Positions 17,166 to 26,386 of a DNA stretch of 64,000 nucleotides are shown here, piece after piece; within the stretch, counting starts at the first letter, position 1, and every line of letters begins with the position of its first letter. Position numbers and translations under genes: made by a program. The stretch is from Geomonas oryzae (GTDB lineage Bacteria; Desulfobacterota; Desulfuromonadia; Geobacterales; Geobacteraceae): NCBI RefSeq assembly GCF_004117875.1, contig NZ_RAHW01000010.1:79248-143247 (forward strand). The letters are read 5' to 3'. The notes beneath the pieces were generated by a model that saw only the letters and a list, made by a program, of their open reading frames with translations, was not told where the DNA came from and searched no databases.

Positions 17166-18229
17166 CGCCCCCCCTTGCCCAGACCCAGCCGATGGTAGAG
17201 CCCGTCCGCTGCCTCGATCACGTCGCCCGCGGTCACCGCGGTCATGCAGCGGTGATCGATGGGGCACTCCCGCTTCATGCAGGGAGCGCAGTCGGCCCCC
17301 CGGCGCACGATGGCGCCGCGCTCGAAGAAGGCGCTGGTGGTGCGGTGGTCGGTGGGACCGAAGATGGCGACAAGCGGGACGTCGAAGGCCGCGGCGATGT
17401 GCATCGGGCCCGAGTCGTTGGTGATGAAGAAGTTGCAGCGCTTGATGAGCGCCATGAGCTGCCTCACCGAGGTCTTTCCGGCGAAGTCGGCGCAGTCTCC
17501 TTCCAGCAACTCGGCTATCTTTCCCGCCATCTCGGTTTCTCCGGGGCCTCCGGTGATGATGACCCGGGCGCCCCAGCGCTTGGCCAACTCGCGCGCGGTC
17601 TCGGCGAAACGCTCGGGGTACCAGCGCTTGGCGGAGCCGTAGGTGGCGCCGGGGTTCACGCCGAGCACGAACTCCCCGGGTGCGATCCCACGCGCCGCGA
17701 GGAGCGCATCCATCTCGGCATCTTCGGCGGCCGAGGTCTGCAGCCTGAGCTGTGCCGGCGACGGCTTCAAGCCGAAATACTCCAGCATGGTCAGGTAGTT
17801 CAGCACCTGATGCGTGTCCGGCTTAAGCAGTACGCGGGGAAACCGGTGCGTGAGGATGATGCTGCGGGCGTCGCTGTCCTTGCCGACGCGCTGCGGGATC
17901 CCGGCAAGCCAGGGGACGAGGGCGGCATCGAAGGAGTTCGGAAGCATGACGGCCAGGTCGAAGCGGCTGCGGCGCAGTTCGGCGGCGAGCCGCAGACGCC
18001 CGAGGGCGCCCTTGTGACGGCCGTTTCGGTGGAAGGTGATCACCCGGTCCACGCCGTCATAGACGCGAAAGACCTCGGAGACGGCCTCGTTGGCAAGCAC
18101 GGTGATTTCGGCTTCGGGGAAATTGGCGCGAACGGTGTCGACGGCCGGGGTGGTCATCACGGCATCGCCGATCCAGTTGACGGCGCGGATGAGGATTTTG
18201 CGGACGCGGCTGCGGTCTATAGTCTTCAT
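17162..18229 (-). CDS. waaF: ADP-heptose:LPS heptosyltransferase II
   Basis: A 355-residue GT9 enzyme. It has [20 protein letters not shown] at the N-terminus, [20 protein letters not shown] in the middle and the donor site [25 protein letters not shown], all typical of WaaF. It adds the second heptose to the inner core. It carries a cysteine-containing tail ([15 protein letters not shown]), as does the WaaC-like protein. The 154 nt before it (18230-18383) contain a short GC-rich hairpin (GCTGGG/CCCAGC) but no gene. Confidence 0.92.
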   Translation of the reverse strand: MKTIDRSRVRKILIRAVNWIGDAVMTTPAVDTVRANFPEAEITVLANEAVSEVFRVYDGVDRVITFHRNGRHKGALGRLRLAAELRRSRFDLAVMLPNSFDAALVPWLAGIPQRVGKDSDARSIILTHRFPRVLLKPDTHQVLNYLTMLEYFGLKPSPAQLRLQTSAAEDAEMDALLAARGIAPGEFVLGVNPGATYGSAKRWYPERFAETARELAKRWGARVIITGGPGETEMAGKIAELLEGDCADFAGKTSVRQLMALIKRCNFFITNDSGPMHIAAAFDVPLVAIFGPTDHRTTSAFFERGAIVRRGADCAPCMKRECPIDHRCMTAVTAGDVIEAADGLYHRLGLGKGGR

Positions 18230-18383
18230 CGGGCACCCGTGACGCCGCTGGGGCTTGACCCAGCGCAGGACGGACCGGCGGGACGAGCGGAGTTATCAAA
18301 ACGTGAAACTGGTTGCATTATTGGCTTTCTCGGGCGTTGAAATCGGGCAATGATGCCATAACCACGCCGATATGGGAAGTAAA

Positions 18384-19682
18384 TTAAGGGAGTTTGTCCA
18401 GGAACCGGTCCATGAGCGCCATGTGTTTCGCGGTCGCCCCGCCGCTCTCCCGCATCATGGAGAGGGCGTTATGTCCCAGTTCACGGCGCCGCTCCGGATC
18501 GGCTATCAGTTCGCGCCAGACCTGGGTCAACTGCTCCGGCGACGGCACCTGCACCCCGCCGCGGTAGCGCTTGACGAGCGCCGCGATGTCGCGGAAGTTG
18601 TTCATGTATGGCCCGAAGGTGGAAGGGATGCCGCACGAGGCGGGCTCCAGCAGGTTGTGCCCGCCGAGCTCCACGAGACTTCCCCCGACGAAGCAGAGGT
18701 CGGAGAGGGCGTAGAGCCGCATCAACTGTCCCACCCCGTCCACCAGGAGCACCTCGCCCGGCGCAAAGGAACCGCTCCACCCTTCGAGCACGCTGCAGCG
18801 CCGGTAGGTAAAGCCCTCCCGCTCCAGAAGTGCCGCGATCTCCGCGGTGCGCTCCGGGTGGCGCGGCGCGAGGACGAGGAACAGGTCGTCGCGCTCCCGC
18901 TTGAGCTCCCGGTAGGAGGCGAGCAGGTACGCCTCCTCCCCGGGCCTCGTGCTCCCCGCGCAGATGACGGTGGCGGCGGCCGGGACGCGGTAGTCTTCCC
19001 GGAGTTGCGCCCTTTCCGCGGCCGGCACTTCGCGATACGGGACGTCGTATTTCAGGTTTCCGGTCACCACGCTCCGCTCCGGCGGGGCGCCGATCGCGAG
19101 CACCCGCTCAAGGTCCCCCTCGGCCTGCATGCAAAGCAGGGAAAACAGGCGCAGCGTCGGGCGGAAGAACCAGTCGAACTTGCGGTAACGCGGGAAGGAG
19201 CGCTCCGAGATCCTGCCGTTGGCAAGGACCACCGGGATGTCGCGGCGCGCCGCCTCGCGGGTGAAGTTGGGCCAGATCTCCGTTTCCATGATCACCACGA
19301 GCTCTGGCGCGACGGCCGTGAGGGCGTGCCGCACCGAGGGGAGAAAATCGAAGGGGAAGCAGACGACGGCGTCGATTTCGGGGATCCCGGCCGAGACGGC
19401 CCGGCCGGTGGCGGTGGTGTTGGAGACCACGAGGGCCCAGTCGGGGCGGCGCTCCTTCAGGGCCTTCAGGAGGGGGCGCGCCGCCAGGGTCTCGCCGACC
19501 GAGACCGCGTGGACCCAGATCACCTTCCGCCCGCGGATCTTTTGCATCTGCTCGGCCGAGACCGCACCCAGGCGCTCGGCAAGTGCCGGCGGGTTTTTCC
19601 CGGCCAGGAGCTGGAAAAGATGAAACGCCAGCAGCGCGGGGGAAAGGATGAGGGCGGCCAGGTTGTAGAAAAGAAGGAACAT
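18384..19682 (-). CDS. waaA: 3-deoxy-D-manno-octulosonic acid (Kdo) transferase
   Basis: A 432-residue GT30 enzyme with an N-terminal membrane anchor (MFLLFYNLAALILSPALLAF). WVHAVSVGETLAARPLL contains the catalytic glutamate. ETEIWPNFTREAARRDIPVVLANGRIS and the C-terminal GGSLVELGGHNLLEP CMP-Kdo site follow. It attaches Kdo from CMP-Kdo to lipid IVA at the inner membrane. Whether it adds one, two or more Kdo residues cannot be read from sequence. Confidence 0.95.
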   Translation of the reverse strand: MFLLFYNLAALILSPALLAFHLFQLLAGKNPPALAERLGAVSAEQMQKIRGRKVIWVHAVSVGETLAARPLLKALKERRPDWALVVSNTTATGRAVSAGIPEIDAVVCFPFDFLPSVRHALTAVAPELVVIMETEIWPNFTREAARRDIPVVLANGRISERSFPRYRKFDWFFRPTLRLFSLLCMQAEGDLERVLAIGAPPERSVVTGNLKYDVPYREVPAAERAQLREDYRVPAAATVICAGSTRPGEEAYLLASYRELKRERDDLFLVLAPRHPERTAEIAALLEREGFTYRRCSVLEGWSGSFAPGEVLLVDGVGQLMRLYALSDLCFVGGSLVELGGHNLLEPASCGIPSTFGPYMNNFRDIAALVKRYRGGVQVPSPEQLTQVWRELIADPERRRELGHNALSMMRESGGATAKHMALMDRFLDKLP

Positions 19683-19767
19683 GCAGCTCTCTCTCCCGTC
19701 CCGGGTGTCCGGCTGGGGACGGGGGGTCGCGCCTGACGGCGGGACCGTGGTCGGGGCGCCTCAAGCG

Positions 19768-20814
19768 CTAGGCGCCCGCCTCGCTTTGGCGGTAACGGCT
19801 GCGCCACACCTCGACCTTGTCGAGGACGTCTTGCACCGTGATGCGCGCCATCCGGTCGGGATGGTTCTCCATGGTGATCGGGTAATCCTCGCCCGGCTCG
19901 CCGTAGGCGTCGATGGCCAGGTCGCCGAACTTGCGGTACGGGCCGACGCGCTTCGGGTTCGAGTACCCCATGAGGGCGATCACGGGACGATCCAGGGCGA
20001 CGGTCATGTGCAGCGGGCCGGTGTCGAGCGACAGCACGAGCGCCGCCTTGTCGAGCACCCCTACGAGCCCCCGCAGGCCGCCGTTGCCCAGGTTGTTGAA
20101 GGGCTTGATGCGCGCCTTCTCCATGATGATCCGTTCCGCGTTCTCCTCGCGCGGGGAGCGTCCCCCCACAAGGACCGGCTGCAGGCCGAAGTCGCCGGCG
20201 AGCGCGTCGCACACCTCCGCCCAGCGCTCGGGAATCCAGTCCTTCTGGGCCTTGCTGGTGGCGACCACGATGGGCACCACCGGACGGTCGAACTGCGCGT
20301 AGAAATCGCGCTGCCACGCGCGCTCCTGGTCGTTCCAGGGCCCAAGGTTCCATTCCACCGGGGAGGTCGGCGCACCGAGGTACTCGCAGAATTCCAGGTA
20401 CTGGTCCTGGACGTGCTGCATGGCATGCGGCGGGATGCGGTGCGTGGTGAAGAGCCAGTTGAGGTCGCGGGCACGGGCGAAGTCGAAGCCGAGCTTCACC
20501 GGCGCGTTCACGAAAGAGCAGATGATGTTGGCCTTGAAGTAGACCTGCAGGTCGAGCACGAGGTCGAAGCGGCGCGACTTCAGCTGCTCCCGTACCTCCA
20601 GGTAGCCGCGCCACCCCTTGCTGCGGTCGAACAGGATGATCTCGTCAACCAGCGCGTGCCCGCGCACCAGCATCGCCGGCCCGGGCTGCAGGATCCAGGT
20701 CACCTTCATGGCCGGATTGGCGCGCTTTAGCGAGTGAAGCACCGGCAGCACGTGCACGGTGTCCCCTACTGCGCTCATCATGACGATACAGACCCTATCT
20801 GTGGCAAAACGCAT
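19768..20814 (-). CDS. GT9 heptosyltransferase-family glycosyltransferase (third in the locus)
   Basis: A 348-residue GT-B enzyme. MRFATDRVCIVMMSAVGDTVHVLPVL stands at the N-terminus, with the donor-site block ALVLSLDTGPLHMTVALDRPVIALMG. It is distinct from the WaaC- and WaaF-like proteins and may add a third heptose or a related sugar (WaaQ-like). Its ATG shares one base with the stop of the kinase-like gene (TGATG), so the two are translationally coupled. The frame is open 26 codons further upstream inside that gene, which is not used. Confidence 0.86.
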   Translation of the reverse strand: MRFATDRVCIVMMSAVGDTVHVLPVLHSLKRANPAMKVTWILQPGPAMLVRGHALVDEIILFDRSKGWRGYLEVREQLKSRRFDLVLDLQVYFKANIICSFVNAPVKLGFDFARARDLNWLFTTHRIPPHAMQHVQDQYLEFCEYLGAPTSPVEWNLGPWNDQERAWQRDFYAQFDRPVVPIVVATSKAQKDWIPERWAEVCDALAGDFGLQPVLVGGRSPREENAERIIMEKARIKPFNNLGNGGLRGLVGVLDKAALVLSLDTGPLHMTVALDRPVIALMGYSNPKRVGPYRKFGDLAIDAYGEPGEDYPITMENHPDRMARITVQDVLDKVEVWRSRYRQSEAGA

Positions 20815-21584
20815 CAATTTTTCTCCATAGCGAGGGATGCCAGCCGCGCCAGCGCCTCCTCGTCGATTTGCAATCCCCACCGGTCGCGCCACTTGCGCGC
20901 CGAGCGGGCGAGCCGCTCATAGTTGCGCCGGGCGACCTCCGCTTCCGGAGGAAACAGCACACGGTCCACGTCGAGGAGGTAGGCGGTGGGGACCGGGGCG
21001 AGGGTCACGTAGATGTTTTTCATGTTGAGGTCGGGGTGCCAGGCACCGCACCCTTCCAGCCGGCGCAAAAGGAGCGCCACCGCCTGCAGCAGCGCCTCGC
21101 GCTCCGCCGCGTCGCTCGCCTGCCAGCGCTCCGGCAGGTCCCCCCCGGCAGGGAGGCGCCGGGTCATCACGTCGCAGCGCACGAAGGGAAACGCCGCGGG
21201 GTAGAGCGCGTAGGCGATCACCTCGGGGGTCGGGACCCCGGCCTCGGCAAGCCGGACCGCGTTGGCGAGTTCCAGCGGCGCGCGGGTGGGGGGTAGAAAG
21301 CGCTCACCGGTTAAGTAGCGCAAGAGGCCGCCGTGCCGGTTGCGGCGCACCACGACGGGTACCGGCTCCGCCCCCGGGAGGGTGACGCCGTAGCAGGCGC
21401 CGCGGCCGTGCATCACGTCGCGCTCCGTCCGGGCCGCCGCCCAGTCGTGCAGAGTCGGCGCGGTCAAAGCCTCGCGCACGGCGTCTGCAGCCCAGGCGCG
21501 CGCCACCACCCGCCTGCCGGCGACGACAAACTGAAGGTACGAATCGGGGTTGACGATACGGGTTGCTGCGGGGTCTGCCGTCAT
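20814..21584 (-). CDS. Kdo/LPS-heptose kinase-like protein (KdkA/WaaP family)
   Basis: A 256-residue protein with the small-kinase catalytic loop HPDLNMKNIYV (HxDxxxxN) and the metal-binding YLLDVDRVLF in place of DFD/DFG. RNRHGGLLRYLTGERFL resembles the N-lobe of 3-deoxy-D-manno-octulosonate kinase and WaaP. It probably phosphorylates Kdo or heptose of the inner core from ATP. It is coupled to the GT9 gene, which supports an inner-core substrate. Confidence 0.83.
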   Translation of the reverse strand: MTADPAATRIVNPDSYLQFVVAGRRVVARAWAADAVREALTAPTLHDWAAARTERDVMHGRGACYGVTLPGAEPVPVVVRRNRHGGLLRYLTGERFLPPTRAPLELANAVRLAEAGVPTPEVIAYALYPAAFPFVRCDVMTRRLPAGGDLPERWQASDAAEREALLQAVALLLRRLEGCGAWHPDLNMKNIYVTLAPVPTAYLLDVDRVLFPPEAEVARRNYERLARSARKWRDRWGLQIDEEALARLASLAMEKN

Positions 21585-21679
21585 CCGGCCTCCAAAATAA
21601 TCCGGGAACCATTAGTGGGGGAAGCCGCCGGCACCGATGCGATCAAACGCAGGGAGGGCGGTCGGCGGAGCGTGAGGGT

Positions 21680-22627
21680 TTACGGCTTCGTCCCGTCCGC
21701 CTGCCCCGCCGGCTGCGGGGCGCGCTTCCAGCGCTGATGGACCCAATACCACTCGGTCGGGTGCCGCACCACGTAATCCTCGAGGCAGCGGGTCATCTGC
21801 ACCGTGTCCTGCACCTCGATATCCCCGTGCGCCGCCCCGAGTTCCAGTTCCGGATGGAACTCGACCACCTGACGGTCCCCTTCACGGTGGATGAAGGCGG
21901 GCACCAGCGGCACCTGGTTTTTGCGCGCCAAAAGGGCGAGCATGTTGGTGGTCCAGGCCGGTCGGCCGAGGAAATCCACCAGCACGCCGTTGCGGGTCCA
22001 GGTGGCCTGGTCGATCAGGAGCCCCACCACGCCGTTTCTGCGGAACTGGACCATCATGTTGCGCAGGGCCCCGTCGGCGTAGATGACCGAGTTCCCGTGA
22101 CGGCCGCGCACCTTCTCCAGCACGGCGTTCAGCGACTGGTTGTCCTGGCGTTTCGCCACCACGCTGATGTTTTGCACCCGGCTGCCGAAGGAGAGCGCCA
22201 TGAGCTCCCAGTTGCCGCAGTGGCCGGTGAGAAGCGCCACCCCCCGCCCCCGCTCGCGCGCCTTTTCGAAGTGCTCCAGTCCCCGGAACTCCACTGCGTC
22301 GATCATCGCCTGCCCCTTGTCGTGGTACAGGCGGCAGACCTCGACCGCGGTGCGACCGAGGTTCTCGAAGGTCTCGCGGGCAAGCTCGACGGCACTCCTC
22401 CGCTCCCACCCCGGTTGGGCTTCCAGGAAGGGAAGCGAGCGCTCGATGTTTTGCACCGCGACGTCGCGACGCCGCTTCAACAGACGGAACAAGAGCCTTC
22501 CGAGAGCCGGTCCCGCCGCGTTGGCGGCACCAAGCGGAAGGCGCGCCACCAGGTTGGAGACCGCCATGAACAGCAGCGACTCCAGTCTCCAGCGCAGCTT
22601 TCTCGTCGCAGTTACCCTGCGGGCCAC
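21680..22627 (-). CDS. lpxL: Lipid A biosynthesis lauroyl/secondary acyltransferase (LpxL/HtrB family)
   Basis: A 315-residue membrane-anchored acyltransferase with an N-terminal hydrophobic segment, the HX4E catalytic motif (TGHCGNWELMAL) and the typical VGLLIDQ and VPLVPAFIHR strands. It adds a secondary acyl chain from acyl-ACP to Kdo2-lipid A precursors. Its 5' end overlaps msbA by 16 nt. Only one such gene is in the window. Acyl length specificity is not inferable. The 95 nt after it (21585-21679) hold no gene. Confidence 0.92.
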   Translation of the reverse strand: MARRVTATRKLRWRLESLLFMAVSNLVARLPLGAANAAGPALGRLLFRLLKRRRDVAVQNIERSLPFLEAQPGWERRSAVELARETFENLGRTAVEVCRLYHDKGQAMIDAVEFRGLEHFEKARERGRGVALLTGHCGNWELMALSFGSRVQNISVVAKRQDNQSLNAVLEKVRGRHGNSVIYADGALRNMMVQFRRNGVVGLLIDQATWTRNGVLVDFLGRPAWTTNMLALLARKNQVPLVPAFIHREGDRQVVEFHPELELGAAHGDIEVQDTVQMTRCLEDYVVRHPTEWYWVHQRWKRAPQPAGQADGTKP

Positions 22628-24375
22628 GATTTGGTCTCCTTGAACTGCATGCCGTGCAGACGGCTGTAGGTCCCTTCATGCCGCAGCAGTTCTTCGTGGG
22701 TCCCCATCTCCGCGACGACACCCTTTTCCAGCACCACGATGCGGTCGGCATGGGTGATGGTGGAGAGGCGGTGCGCGATGACGAAGGTGGTGCGGTTCTT
22801 CATGAGGTTGTTGAGCGCCTTTTGCACCATCTGCTCGCTCTCGGTGTCGAGCGCGCTGGTCGCCTCGTCGAGGATGAGGATGGGGGCGTCCTTCAGGATG
22901 GCCCGGGCGATGCAGAGCCTCTGGCGCTGTCCGCCGGAGAGGCGTACGCCGCGGTCGCCGATGTTGGTCCGGTACCCCTCCGGGAGCTCCAGGATGAAGT
23001 CGTGGGCGAAGGCGGCCCGCGCCGCGGCCTCGACCTCGGCGTCGGTCGCCTGCGAGCGTCCGTAGCGGATGTTGTTGGCGATGGTGTCGTTGAAGAGGAT
23101 CGTCTCCTGGTCGACCAGGGCGATCTGCTGCAAGAGGTTCTGCATGGTCCGCTTGCGGATGTCGACGCCGTCCATGAGCACCGCGCCGCCGGTCGGATCG
23201 TAGAAGCGGGTGATGAGGGAGACGAGGGTGGTCTTGCCGCCGCCGGAGGGGCCGACCAGGGCGATCACCTCCCCCTTTTTCGCCTTCAGGTTCACCCCCT
23301 GCAGCACGTAGTCGTCCTCGTACTTGAAGCGGACGTCGCGGAACTCCACCTCGCCGTTCACCTTGCCGAGGTCCCGGGCGTCCGGCGCATCCACGATTTC
23401 GGGTTTCTCGTCCATCACCTCGAAGACGCGTTCCGCCGCGCCCACGGAGCGCTGCAGGTTGTTGTAGGAGGAGAGAAGCCTCTTGATCGGGTTGAAGACG
23501 AGCACCATGCCGGTGATGAAGGAGAAGAACTCCGAGGCGCTCTTCGTGCCGTGCATGACGCTGCTGCCGCCGACCCAGATGACAGCCGCCACGCCGAAGG
23601 AGGTGATGAACTCCATGATCGGGGTCGAGAGGCCGTCGTACTTTATGTTCTTCCTGGTGAAGTGGTAGAAGTCGCTGTTGCGCGCCTTGAAGCGCTCGAT
23701 TTCGCGGTCCTCGAGGCCGAAGGCCTTCACCACCTTGATGCCGGAGTAGGTCTCCTGGAGTATGCTCGCGAGGTCCCCCATCTTCTCCTGCCCCTGGCGC
23801 GCCACCCGCTTGATCCTCTTGCCGATCTTCGTCGCCGGGATCACGGTGAGCGGGATCACCACGAAGGAGATCAGGGCGAGCTGCCAGTCGCGGTAGAAGA
23901 TGACGCCCAAAAGGGCGACGGCAGAGAGCCCGTCGCGGAACAGGCCGCTGATGACGTTCGCCACCCCCTCCTGCATCATCCCTACGTCGGCCAGAACGCG
24001 CGACATGAGCGTGCCGGTCTCGTTGCGGTGGAAGTACCCGACGCTCAGGCGCATGTTCTTCGCGTACAGGTCGTTTCTCACGTCCTGGACCGCGAGCTGC
24101 CCGGCGCTCTTGATGAAGTAGTCGTTCGTGTAGCGGCAGACGCCGCGCAGGGCGTAGAGCAGCACGATGCCTACCGGCAGCAGCATGAAGATGGCGGTGT
24201 CCTTGCCGGAAAACATCTTCCTGAGGACCGGCTCGACGAGGTAGGCCATGGCGCCGTCCATCCCGCCCACCCCGAGCGAGCCCACGGCGGCAAGCGCGAT
24301 GCGCCACCAGTGAGGACGGCTGTAGCCGACCAGCCGCATGAAAACGTTCATTTTCTTCGGGGGTGTTGCACTCAT
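22612..24375 (-). CDS. msbA: Lipid A export ATP-binding/permease protein MsbA
   Basis: A 587-residue half-transporter with six predicted N-terminal membrane helices. The C-terminal ABC domain has Walker A GPSGGGKTT, signature LSGGQRQRLCIARAIL and Walker B ILILDEATSALD, followed by the switch histidine region FVIAHRLSTI. It flips core-lipid A across the inner membrane as a homodimer. It overlaps lpxB by 4 nt and lpxL by 16 nt, so the three genes form one tight unit. Confidence 0.96.
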   Translation of the reverse strand: MSATPPKKMNVFMRLVGYSRPHWWRIALAAVGSLGVGGMDGAMAYLVEPVLRKMFSGKDTAIFMLLPVGIVLLYALRGVCRYTNDYFIKSAGQLAVQDVRNDLYAKNMRLSVGYFHRNETGTLMSRVLADVGMMQEGVANVISGLFRDGLSAVALLGVIFYRDWQLALISFVVIPLTVIPATKIGKRIKRVARQGQEKMGDLASILQETYSGIKVVKAFGLEDREIERFKARNSDFYHFTRKNIKYDGLSTPIMEFITSFGVAAVIWVGGSSVMHGTKSASEFFSFITGMVLVFNPIKRLLSSYNNLQRSVGAAERVFEVMDEKPEIVDAPDARDLGKVNGEVEFRDVRFKYEDDYVLQGVNLKAKKGEVIALVGPSGGGKTTLVSLITRFYDPTGGAVLMDGVDIRKRTMQNLLQQIALVDQETILFNDTIANNIRYGRSQATDAEVEAAARAAFAHDFILELPEGYRTNIGDRGVRLSGGQRQRLCIARAILKDAPILILDEATSALDTESEQMVQKALNNLMKNRTTFVIAHRLSTITHADRIVVLEKGVVAEMGTHEELLRHEGTYSRLHGMQFKETKSWPAG

Positions 24376-25514
24376 TTCATCATCTCCATGGCGAGCCGGG
24401 CCACGCGGCCCAAGGCGCCGCCGCTGCCCAGCTTAACTCTCATCGCGGCGAAATCGTCCCGCATCGCGGCCGCGTAACCGGGGTTGTTCAGGAGCGCGTC
24501 GATCTCGTTCGCGATCGGCAGCGGCTCCGCTTCGTCTTGCAACAGTTCCTGCACCATCCGCTTTTCGGCGACGATGTTGCTGATCCCTATGTGCGGCACG
24601 TTGATGACCCGCTTCCCCACCTCGTAGGTGAACCTGGACATCTTGTAGATGATCACGTGGGGCACGCCGACCAGGGCGAGTTCCATGACCACGGTACCGG
24701 ACGCCGCGATCACCGCGTCGCAGGCGGTCATCACGTCGTGGTTTCTCCCGGCGATCACGGCGACCTCGAGCCCCGCCCCGGAAAGGTAGGGGGCGAGATC
24801 CTCCTCTTTCAACGAGGAGGCGCGCGGCAGCACGAACTGCAGGTCCGGCATGCGCTCTTTCAGGATGCGCGCCGCGTCGAGGATGACGGGAAGGAGCTTC
24901 TTCACTTCCGCGTGGCGGCTGCCGGGGAAAAGTCCCACGCAGCGCCTTTGCGGGTCGAGCCCCAGCGAGGCGAGCGCCTCGTCGCGCCGCATGGTCGGTT
25001 TCACCAGGTCGAGCAGCGGGTGCCCGACGAAGGTGACCGGAACCCCGGCCTTCTGGTAGAAGGGGACCTCGAAGGGGAAGAGCACCGCCATCATGTCGAC
25101 GACGCGGCCGATGCCGTGCACGCGGTGGCTTCTCCAGGCCCAGACCTGCGGGGAGATGAAGTAGAGCACCTTGATGCCCGCCTTCTTCGCCACCTTGGCG
25201 AGCCTCAGGTTGAAATCCGGGTAGTCGATCAGGATCAGGAGGTCGGGAGGATCGGTGTGGAGTTTGTTTTTCAGCGTGTTGAAGCCGTTTATGATGGTCG
25301 GCAGGTGCGCCACCACTTCCACGAGCCCCATCACCGCCATCACGTTGGCGTCGACCAGGGTTTCCACCCCGGCCTCGCGCATGCAGTTTCCCCCCATCCC
25401 GAAAAAGCGGGTATCGGGGGAGAGGGTGCGTATCGCGGAGGCGATCTGCGCGCCGTACATCTCGCCGGAAGCCTCCCCGGCGACGATCATCACTGACTGT
25501 TGCTTTTCTTGCAA
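24372..25514 (-). CDS. lpxB: Lipid-A-disaccharide synthase
   Basis: A 380-residue GT19 enzyme. MIVAGEASGEMYGA lies near the N-terminus, with FFGMGGNCMREAG, LLILIDYPDFNLRL and the central YFISPQVWAW, all diagnostic of LpxB. It condenses UDP-diacylglucosamine with lipid X. The start is read as TTG at 25514 (AGAGG 6 nt before); an in-frame ATG eight codons later, just before IVAGEASGE, is an alternative. The 80 nt to lpxA (25515-25594) contain no gene. In several Geobacter genomes I would expect an oxidoreductase gene between lpxA and lpxB, but none is present here. Confidence 0.95.
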   Translation of the reverse strand: MQEKQQSVMIVAGEASGEMYGAQIASAIRTLSPDTRFFGMGGNCMREAGVETLVDANVMAVMGLVEVVAHLPTIINGFNTLKNKLHTDPPDLLILIDYPDFNLRLAKVAKKAGIKVLYFISPQVWAWRSHRVHGIGRVVDMMAVLFPFEVPFYQKAGVPVTFVGHPLLDLVKPTMRRDEALASLGLDPQRRCVGLFPGSRHAEVKKLLPVILDAARILKERMPDLQFVLPRASSLKEEDLAPYLSGAGLEVAVIAGRNHDVMTACDAVIAASGTVVMELALVGVPHVIIYKMSRFTYEVGKRVINVPHIGISNIVAEKRMVQELLQDEAEPLPIANEIDALLNNPGYAAAMRDDFAAMRVKLGSGGALGRVARLAMEMMK

Positions 25515-25594
25515 ATAGAACCTCTAAAAGAGATCAAGGTCGAGGCACGGGCCGGAGAAAAGTCCGTCCCGCTCCCGACCTTGACGCTCCTTTT

Positions 25595-26371
25595 TTACCT
25601 CGTGACGCCGCGCTTCGCGCTTTCGATGAACTCGATGAAGTGGTCCACCTCGGGGCACTTCGGCACCTCGGCCTTCATCTTCTCGACCGCCTCGGCAAGT
25701 TTCAGTCCCGACATGGAGAGAAGCTTGTAGGCCTTTTTCAGGCTGGAGATGGTCTCGTCGGAGAAACCGCGCCGCTTCAGCCCGACCAGGTTCAGACCGC
25801 GCAGGCGGCTTTCGGAACGGTCGCCGGTGATGATCGTGTACGGCGGAACGTCGAGCGGCACCGAGGTCATCCCACCCACCATGACGTGGGCGCCGATGCG
25901 CATGAACTGCAGCACCGCGCAGAGCCCGCCGAGGATCGCGTAGTCCTCGACGACGACGTGCCCCGCCAGGGTGGCCGAGTTGGCCATGATGACGTTGTTG
26001 CCGATGTGGCAGTCGTGCGCGACGTGGGAGTAGGCCATGAACAGGTTGTTGTCGCCGACCGTCGTCTCGCCGTCGCCGGTCACGGTCCCGAGGTGCAGGC
26101 TTGCGAACTCGCGGATGGTGTTGCCGTTGCCGATCTTGAGCCAGGTCTTCTCGCCGCGGTATTTGAGGTCCTGCGGGATCGCCCCGACCGACGCCATGTG
26201 GAAGATGGTGTTGTTCTCGCCGATCTCGGTCCAGCCGTCGATGACGGCATGCGGCCCCACCTTGGTCCCCTTGCCGATGCTCACGTTCTCGCCGATCACG
26301 GCGTACGGGCCGATCTCGACCCCTTCGGCGATCTTGGCTCCGGGATGGATGATTGCGGTGCTGTGGATCAT
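25595..26371 (-). CDS. lpxA: UDP-N-acetylglucosamine acyltransferase
   Basis: A 258-residue left-handed beta-helix acyltransferase. Hexapeptide repeats run from the N-terminus (IHPGAKIAEGVEIGPYAVIG). The catalytic histidine lies in YSHVAHDCHIGN, and the C-terminal helical domain starts at GLKRRGFS. It puts the first acyl chain on the lipid A sugar. Odd point: the usually conserved AVHQF motif reads AVLQFMRIG, so the position matching E. coli His160 is leucine. The segment after GDRSE also differs from E. coli. These changes may mean altered acyl or sugar specificity. Confidence 0.94.
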   Translation of the reverse strand: MIHSTAIIHPGAKIAEGVEIGPYAVIGENVSIGKGTKVGPHAVIDGWTEIGENNTIFHMASVGAIPQDLKYRGEKTWLKIGNGNTIREFASLHLGTVTGDGETTVGDNNLFMAYSHVAHDCHIGNNVIMANSATLAGHVVVEDYAILGGLCAVLQFMRIGAHVMVGGMTSVPLDVPPYTIITGDRSESRLRGLNLVGLKRRGFSDETISSLKKAYKLLSMSGLKLAEAVEKMKAEVPKCPEVDHFIEFIESAKRGVTR

Positions 26372-26386
26372 AGATGTTCTCCGTGC

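Noticed and set aside
22654..24477. 607-codon plus-strand frame opposite msbA
   Set aside because: Shadow of msbA, with His/Asp/Glu-rich composition typical of antisense frames of ABC transporters.
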